Source: Synechococcus sp. AG-683-C23
GTDB lineage: Bacteria; Cyanobacteriota; Cyanobacteriia; PCC-6307; Cyanobiaceae
Reading direction: 5' to 3'
Assembly (NCBI GenBank): GCA_003208835.1
Contig: QCVD01000006.1
Location: 1 to 64,000, forward strand
DNA length: 64,000 bases
Shown here: positions 24,812 to 36,622 of the stretch, in pieces
Position numbering within the stretch: position 1 is the first letter of the stretch
How the letters are laid out: every line of letters starts with the position of its first letter
Made by a program: the position numbers and the translations under genes
Notes under the pieces: model-generated
The model's database searches: none
Seen by the model: only the letters and a program-made list of their open reading frames with translations
What the model was told of the DNA's origin: nothing

Positions 24812-25964
24812 TCGGATACCGACCTATTCGGTCGGAGAACTCAATACCGCGATCGGCAGCTTGCTGGAACGAGGCTTCGCACCACGTTTTCTGCTGGAGG
24901 CCAGCGTGTCTCGTCCGCAAGTCAAGAAGGGGCATCTCTGGCTCACCCTCACCGATGGAACGGCAAGTGTTTCAGGGGTGGTTTGGGCATCAAGACTGTC
25001 GCAATTGAGCTATCGCCCCACCGACGGGGATGGCGTCACTGTTGTGGGCAAGCTGAATTTCTGGGCAGCGCGGGCCAGCATCACCGTCCAGGCCCTCGAT
25101 ATCCGTCCAAGCCTGAGCACCGTTCTTCGACAATTTGAACAGGTGCGTCAGCGCCTGGAAGAGCAAGGAGTGATCAACCCCGGGCGGCAACGTTCCCTCC
25201 CAACGCAACCCACCACACTTGCCCTGCTAACGAGTGTTCCGAGCTCCGCACTCGCCGACATGCTGCGAACCGGTCGCGAACGGTGGCCGATGACCCGCTT
25301 ATTGGTGATTCCAATTCCCGTCCAGGGCCCTGTCGCGGATCAAATCATCAAGGTGTTGAACCGCCTCGCCGAACGATGTGATGCCCTGGCGGTGGACGGC
25401 CTGGTGCTGGCGCGTGGTGGTGGCAGCCGCGAGGACCTCGCTGTGTTTGATGACGAAGGTCTATGCCGTTGCTTAGCCCAGTTTCCGCGTCCAGTTGTGA
25501 CCGGCATCGGGCACGAGGATGACCTCACCATCGCCGACTTAGTCGCTGACCATCGCGCCGCAACTCCTACAGCTGCGATGGTGGCCTGTCTGCCAGATCG
25601 TGATAGCGCCGAACGCAGCCTCCAAAACCGTCGTCAACGCATAAAGGACCTCGTCGGCTGGCGCATCACACGAGATCGTCAACGCTTAAACGATCGACGG
25701 ACTCTTCTCGCCCAGCAATCGCCATTGAAGCGATTGCGGCAATTACAGGACGACTTGCATCAAAAACGCGACTTGCTGCGTGCACTTTCTCCCAGTCGCT
25801 GGCTTCAACGGGGGCTGGCATTGCTGACCAACGATGCGGGAGAAGCGCTCAGTGCCGTGACGTCGATCAAAGTAGGAGATCGCATCATGGTTCAGATGAA
25901 CGATGGAGAGCTCGAGACTGATGTCCAAATCATCCGGCCGGCTTCACACCAATCCAAATCATGA
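24801..25964 (+). CDS. xseA: Exodeoxyribonuclease VII large subunit
   Basis: Catalytic subunit of the single-strand-specific exonuclease VII, used in mismatch repair and removal of damaged DNA. About 387 residues from TTG 24801, giving the usual start M-S-A-D-RIPTYSVGELN. An OB-fold at about 10-105 contains VSRPQVKKGHLWLTLTDG; the catalytic domain has ARGGGSREDLAVFDDE and TGIGHEDDLTIADLVADHRA, the expected active-site blocks; a coiled coil follows. The frame stays open upstream to 24702, but that part overlaps the small membrane protein. Overlaps xseB by four bases (ATGA). Confidence 0.93.
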   Translation: MSADRIPTYSVGELNTAIGSLLERGFAPRFLLEASVSRPQVKKGHLWLTLTDGTASVSGVVWASRLSQLSYRPTDGDGVTVVGKLNFWAARASITVQALDIRPSLSTVLRQFEQVRQRLEEQGVINPGRQRSLPTQPTTLALLTSVPSSALADMLRTGRERWPMTRLLVIPIPVQGPVADQIIKVLNRLAERCDALAVDGLVLARGGGSREDLAVFDDEGLCRCLAQFPRPVVTGIGHEDDLTIADLVADHRAATPTAAMVACLPDRDSAERSLQNRRQRIKDLVGWRITRDRQRLNDRRTLLAQQSPLKRLRQLQDDLHQKRDLLRALSPSRWLQRGLALLTNDAGEALSAVTSIKVGDRIMVQMNDGELETDVQIIRPASHQSKS

Positions 25965-26257
25965 CAAGGGCTAAAACCAAAGCGTCCCAGATCAAAGCCT
26001 GGAAAAAAGACATCGCTGGCCTTACCTATGAGGAAGCAACGCAAGCCTTAGACCTCATATTGGCGGAACTTCAAAGCGACTCCGTACCCATCGCAGACTT
26101 ACAAGATCGGGTCTTGCATGGCGAAGTGGTGTTGGATCACTGCGAAGCACTACTGCGATCCGTTGAGCAATCCGTGCTGCAACTGGATCCCGACAGCCTG
26201 ATCGAAACAAGCAGCTTGACTGACCCCAACAACCCCACTGAGTTGAACAATGCGTAA
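25961..26257 (+). CDS. xseB: Exodeoxyribonuclease VII small subunit
   Basis: 98 residues. The helical-hairpin core LTYEEATQALDLILAELQSD and PIADLQDRVLHGEVVLDHCE is the XseB family pattern; several small subunits wrap around one XseA coiled coil. Unusually long N-terminal (about 22 residues, Lys-rich) and C-terminal (Asn/Thr/Pro) tails compared with the roughly 80-residue E. coli protein. Start overlaps xseA stop, and its stop overlaps the next gene's start by eight bases, indicating a coupled operon. Confidence 0.92.
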   Translation: MTRAKTKASQIKAWKKDIAGLTYEEATQALDLILAELQSDSVPIADLQDRVLHGEVVLDHCEALLRSVEQSVLQLDPDSLIETSSLTDPNNPTELNNA

Positions 26258-26600
26258 AACCCTTCCCTGGATTTATTTGATTCTGGCGATTCTTGGAGCC
26301 GTTCTGCCTTGGCGCGCAAATTTAGAATTCATGGCGGAAAGCAGTGGCAGCTTCGACTTTCAGCGTTTTGTAGCCGACGCATCAGCCACAGCTGCCGCAC
26401 GATCTCTAGGGGCTGATTTGTTGATCGGTGCCACAGCAATCAGCCTGTGGATCAGCATCGAGGGACCAAAACAAAAAATTAAAGGCTGGTGGATCGCCAT
26501 CGTGTTGAGTTTTGGAGTGGCCTTCGCTTGTGGCGCTCCCTTTTTCTTGTTTCTGCGTGAAAGGCATCTTCAAGCTCAAGAATCAGAGTCGACGTCTTGA
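26250..26600 (+). CDS. DUF2834-like membrane protein
   Basis: 116 residues with three membrane helices: PWIYLILAILGAVLPW, a middle one within ARSLGADLLIGATAISLWIS, and GWWIAIVLSFGVAFACGAPF. LGAVLPW and the DLLIGA block, with the final PFFLFLRERHL, match the pattern I know for the DUF2834 family, of unknown function. It starts eight bases before the xseB stop. Its 3' end overlaps the convergent zinc-ribbon gene by 25 bases. Confidence 0.78.
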   Translation: MRKTLPWIYLILAILGAVLPWRANLEFMAESSGSFDFQRFVADASATAAARSLGADLLIGATAISLWISIEGPKQKIKGWWIAIVLSFGVAFACGAPFFLFLRERHLQAQESESTS

Positions 26601-26941
26601 GCGGTGATATCGATCGTTAAGTCACTCGCCGGGATGGAAACACCAGTGGGCGTCTCAGCTGCAGGCTGTGAGCTGTAGGAAGTTCCACAAACACTGCACT
26701 GAAGATTGGAGCCAAGACCAACGGCACCGCATGCGGAGCAACTTTGCATCCGCGACTGCAATACCTTCCAGCCCACCCATCCAAGACCACCCAAGAGAAC
26801 AGGAAGCACAAGCAAAACAGCCAACAAGCCACCGGCGAGATCAAGCAACACACGACCAGCACCCGCGGGCAGAAGCAAAAGCAGCCCTATAGCGATCAAA
26901 ACGAAAAGAGGAGGTCTATTCAAATTGAGATCGGCCCCCAC
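26576..26941 (-). CDS. Membrane protein with a C-terminal zinc ribbon
   Basis: 121 residues from GTG 26941. Two hydrophobic segments (PPLFVLIAIGLLLLLPAG and LAGGLLAVLLVLPVLLGGLG) form a hairpin, followed by MQSCSACGAVGLGSNLQCSVCG: two C-x2-C knuckles twelve residues apart, the form of a zinc ribbon. The acidic tail DITAQDVDSDS is on the same side as the zinc finger, presumably cytoplasmic. Function unknown. Downstream in the same direction as the YihY gene, 37 bases from its stop. Confidence 0.7.
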   Translation of the reverse strand: MGADLNLNRPPLFVLIAIGLLLLLPAGAGRVLLDLAGGLLAVLLVLPVLLGGLGWVGWKVLQSRMQSCSACGAVGLGSNLQCSVCGTSYSSQPAAETPTGVSIPASDLTIDITAQDVDSDS

Positions 26942-26978
26942 CAGCGACTGTCAGCTTCGCAGAACAATTATGGAAAGT

Positions 26979-27914
26979 TCAGGCCATTGAAATGTTCGTA
27001 TCTCCTGGAGAGACCTTTTTCATTCGTGAGGCAGCTAATTCAACACTCCAACATTGACCAAAATAAACAATGACACCGACCAGCCACACCCACAATGTCA
27101 AGACCAGGACACCGCCAATAACACCATAAGCTTGAAAACGATTCCCCAAAGAGACAAGACTTAGGCTTAAAACAGCATTCAACAGTGAAAGGCCTAACCC
27201 AATAAACATGGCGCCGGGCAAAAGAGGCATGATAGGCACGCGACGACTAGGCAAAACTCTTTGCAAAAGAAATGCCATCAACGACAACGCCAATGCTGGG
27301 AGGAGAACCTGACCAATCGACATGATTGGGCTTTCTCGCACAAATAACATTAAAGAAGGAATATAATAGTTCAAATTATCAATAAAGGCATCAGGCAGCC
27401 ACCTAAATCCAACCAATATTTGATCGATTAAAATCAGAACAGCGATGGATAAAATAATGACAAATGCCTCCAATCGTGCACGAAAGAACTGGTACACCTG
27501 CGTCGAAAGGGGGGAATCAATTGAGGGGGGAGGGAGGATTTTACTCCACAAGCGATCAGCCCCACGCTGAAGCGTTAAGTAGGCATTACTTGCCGTAATA
27601 ACAAGTACAGCGACACCAAATAATCCGGCACCAAAACCCTGGGCCACTAAACCACGCAAAGTGGAATCAACTAAATCAACAGCTGATGGAGGCAAAATCT
27701 GAGCAACAAATATAATCACCTTATCGAGACTATCGGTACGACCAAGTACACGTGCTGCCACTGACAGCACAATTAATAGCAAAGGGAAAAATGATTGGAG
27801 CGTGAAGTACGCAAACGCAGCACTGAGATCAACACAGGACGCATCATTCCAACGTTGGGATGCACGCCAAAGACTAAGCACAAACCAGCGGAGTGCTTGT
27901 TGTTTACGCACCAC
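26979..27914 (-). CDS. YihY/BrkB-family integral membrane protein
   Basis: 311 residues with six or so membrane helices. The N-terminal part has WNDASCVDLSAAFAYFTLQSFFPLLLI, which holds the family's alanine-aromatic first helix; the loop region ASNAYLTLQRGADRLWS and the last helix pair with GVIGGVLVLTLWVWLVGVIVYFGQCW are typical. The family was once annotated as tRNA-processing ribonuclease BN, which is not supported now; substrate unknown. Its DNA is visibly more AT-rich than the genes on both sides. It lies downstream of the rRNA operon terminator, on the same strand. Confidence 0.88.
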   Translation of the reverse strand: MVRKQQALRWFVLSLWRASQRWNDASCVDLSAAFAYFTLQSFFPLLLIVLSVAARVLGRTDSLDKVIIFVAQILPPSAVDLVDSTLRGLVAQGFGAGLFGVAVLVITASNAYLTLQRGADRLWSKILPPPSIDSPLSTQVYQFFRARLEAFVIILSIAVLILIDQILVGFRWLPDAFIDNLNYYIPSLMLFVRESPIMSIGQVLLPALALSLMAFLLQRVLPSRRVPIMPLLPGAMFIGLGLSLLNAVLSLSLVSLGNRFQAYGVIGGVLVLTLWVWLVGVIVYFGQCWSVELAASRMKKVSPGDTNISMA

Positions 27915-27975
27915 ACCCTTACAGAATCATCTAGACGCTACAGCAAAAGTGGCTGAAACCCAAAAGATAGGGCAC

Positions 27976-28001
27976 AAAAAAACCACCTCCGTAGAGGTGG
28001 T
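27976..28001 (-). terminator. Rho-independent terminator of the rRNA operon
   Basis: On the minus strand ACCACCTC-TACG-GAGGTGGT forms an eight-base perfect stem with a UACG tetraloop, followed by seven T (27976-27982 plus neighbours). It lies about 60 bases past the 5S gene and 60 bases before the YihY start. Confidence 0.93.
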
Positions 28002-28062
28002 CTCTTCGTAAAAATGATCAAACCGTTATAGTCTTCAGATCATTTTTTTAGAGAATGTTTTA

Positions 28063-28180
28063 CCTGGCATTGAGCTATTTTCTCAGGGGGCTACCCCCCA
28101 AATATCGTCGCCGCTGATGCGTTTCACAACCGAGTTCGGGATGGATCGAAGTGGTTCCACACCGCCATGAACACCAGGAT
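28063..28180 (-). rRNA. rrf: 5S ribosomal RNA
   Basis: About 118 bases. Read on the minus strand it begins TCCTGGTGTTCATGGCGGTG and includes the conserved loop CCGAACTCGGTTGTGAAACG; the ends TCCTGGTGT and AATGCCAGGTA pair as helix I. Last gene of the operon, 100 bases after 23S. Ends are estimated to within a few bases. Confidence 0.93.
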
Positions 28181-28199
28181 AGTTTCATTCTCAAAGGGT

Positions 28200-28220
28200 G
28201 AACCCTGAGAACTGCATAAG
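28200..28220 (-). other. 3' arm of the 23S rRNA processing stem
   Basis: The plus strand here reads GAACCCTGAGAACTGCATAA(G); its complement in the transcript pairs with GAACCTTGACAACTGCATAA(G) in the leader of 23S at 31387-31407 (19 of 21 positions match). Together they would bracket the whole 23S RNA in a stem of the kind cleaved by RNase III. Confidence 0.75.
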
Positions 28221-28282
28221 ATTACAACTTGCGTTGCGCGTCTGAATCAACAAAGAATTTGTCTTCAGGCAAGAACCAAAAT

Positions 28283-31151
<2,869 letters not shown>

Positions 31152-31587
31152 AATTAACCTCTTAAACGCTTACTGCGGTTGAAAACAGATTCTTCTGGTT
31201 TCATCAGCAACTTTCGCTGCTCATAAAAACAAAATCAAACTCTTTATCGCTCGACACGATAAAAAGAACATCTAAGAGTCTCGGCTCTTGCTTAAAAGAA
31301 TTTTCATCATTCTAGATCTAAACTCTCTTTCGAGAATTCAGACTTAAAACAATGCATCTGTAAGATGCTTCGTTTTTCCAGACTTACTTATGCAGTTGTC
31401 AAGGTTCTACTAGAGATCAAATTAATCTTTCGATTAATCTGAGCCCAGCATCATATCAACCAATCAAGCAATAATTACTTGTTCGGAATGACAGGAAGCT
31501 AGGGTCCTATCTAGTGGACACATCTAAATCACACGCCATCGAGTTCATCCTCCGAGTTACCGGACAATGGAGATTGAGTTCTGTCAG
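31152..31587. other. Transcribed spacer between tRNA-Ala and 23S
   Basis: About 435 AT-rich bases of internal transcribed spacer, with no open frame. It holds the boxA-type sequence GAACCTTGACAA (minus strand, 31396-31407), which is also the 5' arm of the 23S processing stem, and a small hairpin GCATCTGTAAGATGC (31354-31368). Confidence 0.8.
31387..31407 (-). promoter_or_regulatory. boxA / 5' arm of the 23S processing stem
   Basis: Minus strand GAACCTTGACAACTGCATAA is the standard cyanobacterial spacer boxA (Nus-factor antitermination) extended to the right; it pairs with 28200-28220 beyond the other end of 23S. Confidence 0.8.
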
Positions 31588-31660
31588 TGGAGGTTAGGAG
31601 ACTCGAACTCCTGACATCCTGCTTGCAAAGCAGGCGCTCTACCAACTGAGCTAAACCCCC
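31588..31660 (-). tRNA. tRNA-Ala (anticodon TGC)
   Basis: 73 bases, GGGGGTTTAGCTCAGTTGGT at the 5' end, anticodon loop CTTTGCAAG, T loop GTTCGAGTC. The acceptor stem has the G3-U70 wobble pair that identifies alanine tRNAs. The 3' CCA is not encoded. Standard position in the rRNA spacer. Confidence 0.96.
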
Positions 31661-31669
31661 AACACCGAA

Positions 31670-31743
<74 letters not shown>

Positions 31744-31776
31744 AGGGGACTCTTCCCTTGCGGGGTGTGACCTAGA

Positions 31777-31793
31777 CAAAGTTTAGGAACTGA
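31777..31793 (-). other. 3' arm of the 16S rRNA processing stem
   Basis: The plus strand reads AAAGTTTAGGAACTGA; the transcript carries its complement. The same 16 bases occur on the minus strand in the 16S leader at 33758-33773, so the two arms pair and enclose 16S. Matching flanks (ACCTAGACA here, ACCTGGACA in the leader) extend the stem past a short bulge. Confidence 0.8.
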
Positions 31794-31926
31794 ACATCTC
31801 TTCCAATCTCTTGATGATTGCTCACCAATCTTTGGAAAAATGTTGAGGTACCGATCGACCTAAGGTGACAGGATTTCGGCCTAAGAATGAAATACTCAGA
31901 CATCAAAATCATTGTTTTGTCTCCCT

Positions 31927-33411
<1,485 letters not shown>

Positions 33412-33513
33412 GTAGATCAAACCCTATTGGCTTTCACCTCAGATTGATTTGCTTCACCCACATCTCAGCACTGGCGTACTGAACTGCAGTTGTTGCCACC
33501 TCGTCTTCTGACA

Positions 33514-33525
33514 GATCAAGGGTTC
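33514..33525 (-). promoter_or_regulatory. boxA-like antitermination element in the 16S leader
   Basis: Minus strand GAACCCTTGATC differs from the spacer boxA GAACCTTGACAA by a few bases and lies about 100 bases before 16S, the usual place for the leader boxA. Confidence 0.5.
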
Positions 33526-33757
33526 TTAAGAGTGCACTTCTGATTTCTCATCGTGACTTTCCAGGATCTCAGATCCGGTCGTTGCTCCACATTGCGCACA
33601 CCGACAACGCAAAGGCTCGTGAAAACCCTCTTGTTGTAAGCGCAATGCTTCATTGCAACTTAAAATTTTTGACGGGACCTCACACCCTTATCGCAATTTC
33701 ATTTGTTCCCCAATTACATCTCGCGATGCAATCAAGTCCCAAACGCGATAAAAGCGT

Positions 33758-33773
33758 CAGTTCCTAAACTTTT
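33758..33773 (-). other. 5' arm of the 16S rRNA processing stem
   Basis: Minus strand AAAGTTTAGGAACTGA, exactly repeated on the opposite strand at 31778-31793, so in the pre-rRNA the two arms form at least 16 base pairs around 16S. Confidence 0.8.
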
Positions 33774-33939
33774 CAATTGTCCAGGTGCGAACAACTCAAC
33801 TCTCTCCCTCTCGGAAGCAGTTGGCTGAACAACGCGGTCGTTTCCAACCGCCTTTGAAACTTACAACACCGTCGGATCTCTCCCGCGGCCTCGTAAGTCG
33901 ACCTCAGAACATCTAAAAGCTTTCGCCTTCAGCGCTTCG

Positions 33940-33975
33940 GTCTTGCGCGCTCGCCTCTCGGCTCCCGCGCAAGAC
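33940..33975 (-). other. Ten-base-pair hairpin near the rRNA transcription start
   Basis: GTCTTGCGCG and CGCGCAAGAC are perfect inverted copies with GCC-GAGA-GGC inside. It begins where the transcript from the candidate promoter should begin, so it could be a 5' stability hairpin or an operator. Confidence 0.55.
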
Positions 33976-33978
33976 AAA

Positions 33979-34008
33979 AACATAACACCTTCCCCGCCCC
34001 TTTCGCAA
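33979..34008 (-). promoter_or_regulatory. Candidate promoter of the rRNA operon
   Basis: Minus strand TTGCGA (34008-34003), 18-base spacer, TATGTT (33984-33979), starting 14 bases after the stop of the upstream gene. A second sigma70-like pair, TTGAAA-17-TTTTAT (33776-33748), overlaps the processing stem and would make a transcript lacking one arm, so I prefer this one. Confidence 0.45.
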
Positions 34009-34021
34009 CTCCGGGGGCCAA

Positions 34022-34825
34022 TTAGCCTTCCGACAAGGCTTCAGCCCATGGCAAAAGCCGATTGAGTTGAGCAACAGAGCCAGCGGCCAACATCGGGAAA
34101 GGAGCCTGAGAAAGGTCTTGACCAGGCTTCAACAGAGATGGATCCGCTCCTAGCCATCGGATCGGACACTCGAGCTCTTCCAGCACTAGCCATGCCGCCG
34201 CCAGATCCCAAATCCGTGGCGTCGCCTCCAATGCACCCAACGTTTGGCCCATCGCCACACTCACCAAATTGAGACTGGCCACCCCTAACAAACGAATCTT
34301 TCCCGGAAAGGGTTGGTCCGGTTTCCGTTGCAAGACGCGAATGGAGCGACTGCAAAGGGACACACAAGCACTGTTGGCCAAAAGCCGTGTTTCAGCGGAG
34401 AGCACCTCTCCATTGCGAAAAGCACCGCGACCCTTAAAAGCGACGATGCGTTGTCGCAACGCTGGAACATCCAGAAACACCTCGCTAGGACGACCATCGA
34501 CAAACCGAGCAACAGATATTGCCCAATAGGGGATACCTGCCGCGAAATTGGTCGTGCCATCAAGGGGGTCCACCACCCAATAAGCACGTGAATCTGGAAC
34601 AAGCTTTGAGCCTTCTTCGCTCAAAACACCCTCACCGGGCGCGATCTTTTTCAAGCCTTCAACAAACGCCGCATCACTCCAGCGATCACAAGCCGTGATC
34701 AAGGTTCCGTCCGCTTTCAGATCGGAGGAGATATGTCCAAAATCCTGACGCTGTCGCTCTGAAACACGATCGATCAACTGCTCGACAGCGCTCAGTTGAT
34801 CGGCGGTGAGCACCGCTGTCACCAC
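34022..34825 (-). CDS. Inositol monophosphatase family protein
   Basis: Mg2+-dependent, Li+-sensitive phosphatase fold. 267 residues from GTG. The metal site is WVVDPLDGTTNFAAGIP (around 86-102), with SEEGS upstream and IWDLAAAWLVLEE downstream as the second and third motifs. Substrate could be inositol phosphate, histidinol phosphate, PAP or fructose-1,6-bisphosphate; the sequence does not settle it. Its start overlaps the TolC gene's stop by seven bases, so the two are translated from one mRNA. The rRNA promoter follows directly. Confidence 0.9.
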   Translation of the reverse strand: MVTAVLTADQLSAVEQLIDRVSERQRQDFGHISSDLKADGTLITACDRWSDAAFVEGLKKIAPGEGVLSEEGSKLVPDSRAYWVVDPLDGTTNFAAGIPYWAISVARFVDGRPSEVFLDVPALRQRIVAFKGRGAFRNGEVLSAETRLLANSACVSLCSRSIRVLQRKPDQPFPGKIRLLGVASLNLVSVAMGQTLGALEATPRIWDLAAAWLVLEELECPIRWLGADPSLLKPGQDLSQAPFPMLAAGSVAQLNRLLPWAEALSEG

Positions 34826-36597
34826 AACGCCCGTACTGAATCTGCGGGATCAGTTGGTGCGGTGGATATCGCCATCGCCGAACAAACCGACTTCAGAGGA
34901 GTGGGCTCGATCGGTATCGACGTTTCAGTATTGACAGGCTTAGAGGACGGCAACACAGGATTACTGCACGACGCCAATGCATCTAAACCAGTTCGACGAC
35001 GTAGCTGAGCAAGACTGGTGTTGTAGTCACGAATTGCACCGGCATAACGCAACTCAGCATTGGTGAGATCTCGCTGGTTGTTCACCACTTCCCTTTGAGT
35101 ACTCACACCGGCCTGAACACGAAGCTGAGACAAGCGAAGAGATTCTCGAGACGAGAGGACTTCACTCCCCGTAGTCTGAATGTTTTGGACAGCTGTTCGA
35201 AGCCTAAAAAAGCTCTGCTCCACCTCTAGGCGAATCGAATCGCGTGTTCGAGCAAAACGGTATGCACTCTCCTCAGCCGCTTGCTTGGAACGGCGATACT
35301 CAGCGCGGGCTCTCCCTCCATCAAACAAGCGCCAAGTAGCCGTTAATGCCGTGCTGTTCTGAACGCCCCATACATAGTCATCCATATCGATGTCTCCTCG
35401 TGACGTCTTCCCACTCTGTCCTTCGCGTCGGCTGGTACTACTGGTGTTAACGAAGCTGAGAACCGGCTGAACAGCAGCAAGGGAAGCATTGGCTTCGCTG
35501 TTGTCGATCGAGATATCCAAAAGAAGACTGTCGAGCTCTTCTCTGAAGTTGAAGGCGGCAATGATGCTTTCTTGCAATGAGGGCTCCCAACTACCCAGCG
35601 GTCTTGCGGGTGTAGCGGCTGTTGGAGTGATGTCCTGAGGTAGATCCAACTTCGCAGCCAAGAGTCGTCGCGACGTATCTTGGTCTCCCAATTTTGAGGT
35701 CAGGATGTTGCGATCTCTGGCCAGCTGAGTTTCAGCTTCCAAAACCTCAAGCTTGGTATTCACTCCAGCATTGAAGCGAGCACGGGCATCTCTCAAACTC
35801 ACTAATGAGGCACGAACCGATGCTTGGCCAATCCGAACGCCCTCATCAGCTTCCTGGAGATTGAAGTAATCAGTGGAAGTTTCTAACCGAAGATCTCGCA
35901 GAGCAATGACATAGGAGTCTCGAGACTTTTCATACCCGTCTCGTGCAGCGGCAATCTGCGGAACGCGCCTGGGATTAATAATGTCCCAACTCACCTGAAG
36001 GCTCGCATTGACGCGCCATTCACGGGCATACCGCTCATTTTCTCCATCGCGCTCCTGAGCTGGGCTGATTTCTTCGCCAGTCAAGGGATTGGTCACCGCC
36101 GGGGTAGAAATTCCCTGCACAAAATCAGGATTTTGAAAGTTATAGGACTTGAAATATTCAGGGAGGCCACTCGCCGATAGATCAACCGTGGGGTACCAAG
36201 AAGAAATGGCTGCACTCAAGGAAGACTTGGCTTGTTCGACTTGACTTGCCGCAGCCTTCAACGTTGGACTATTCACCTCAGCCAAAAGCAGTGCATCCTC
36301 AAGGGTGAGAGGACGTAGCTCACGGATGCTCACTTGCTGTTTTTGATCAGGAAGCGCAAGGCTTAGGGGAGCAGCTAAAGGCTGAAGAGTTGGGGTTAGT
36401 TCAGTAGCCGCAGGAACAAACGCACCTTCTTTAGACGTTGGCCGCTCACCCTTTAGCTGAGGTGCTGTGGGCAACGTTGACTGATCAATTAACGGAGATG
36501 TTGATTCTTCAGAGGAACTGGATTGACTCAAGACCGGTGTAGCTCCGGTTGCTAGCACCCCCGCAATCAGTAACAAACTTGCGGGAAACCGGTGCAC
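34819..36597 (-). CDS. TolC-family outer membrane channel
   Basis: Trimeric outer-membrane exit duct for type I secretion or RND/ABC efflux. 592 residues: signal peptide MHRFPASLLLIAGVLATG...VLSQ, a Pro/Ser/Thr-rich 70-residue spacer, then two OEP repeats with the long-helix pattern (TLKAAASQVEQAKSSLSAAI; VEQSFFRLRTAVQNIQTTGS; ESLRLSQLRVQAGVSTQREV). The second repeat ends in TSLAQLRRRTGLDAL, typical of the family. A 40-residue Thr/Pro-rich tail follows. It could export RTX-type proteins such as the small one at 47.6 kb, but nothing local proves that. Confidence 0.9.
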   Translation of the reverse strand: MHRFPASLLLIAGVLATGATPVLSQSSSSEESTSPLIDQSTLPTAPQLKGERPTSKEGAFVPAATELTPTLQPLAAPLSLALPDQKQQVSIRELRPLTLEDALLLAEVNSPTLKAAASQVEQAKSSLSAAISSWYPTVDLSASGLPEYFKSYNFQNPDFVQGISTPAVTNPLTGEEISPAQERDGENERYAREWRVNASLQVSWDIINPRRVPQIAAARDGYEKSRDSYVIALRDLRLETSTDYFNLQEADEGVRIGQASVRASLVSLRDARARFNAGVNTKLEVLEAETQLARDRNILTSKLGDQDTSRRLLAAKLDLPQDITPTAATPARPLGSWEPSLQESIIAAFNFREELDSLLLDISIDNSEANASLAAVQPVLSFVNTSSTSRREGQSGKTSRGDIDMDDYVWGVQNSTALTATWRLFDGGRARAEYRRSKQAAEESAYRFARTRDSIRLEVEQSFFRLRTAVQNIQTTGSEVLSSRESLRLSQLRVQAGVSTQREVVNNQRDLTNAELRYAGAIRDYNTSLAQLRRRTGLDALASCSNPVLPSSKPVNTETSIPIEPTPLKSVCSAMAISTAPTDPADSVRALW

Positions 36598-36622
36598 AGC
36601 ACATCCAAAACTTTTGCGGAGC

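Larger units (their letters stand above)
33412..34021. other. rRNA operon leader and promoter region
   Basis: About 610 bases with no gene. In transcript order: candidate promoter (33979-34008), a strong hairpin (33940-33975), the 16S processing-stem arm (33758-33773), a small hairpin GCAATG-AAG-CATTGC near 33650, and a boxA-like GAACCCTTGATC (33514-33525). Confidence 0.75.

Noticed and set aside
33748-33776. TTGAAA-17-TTTTAT promoter-like pair in the rRNA leader
   Set aside because: It overlaps the arm of the 16S processing stem. A transcript starting here would lack that arm, so the match is probably coincidental, although a second promoter cannot be excluded.
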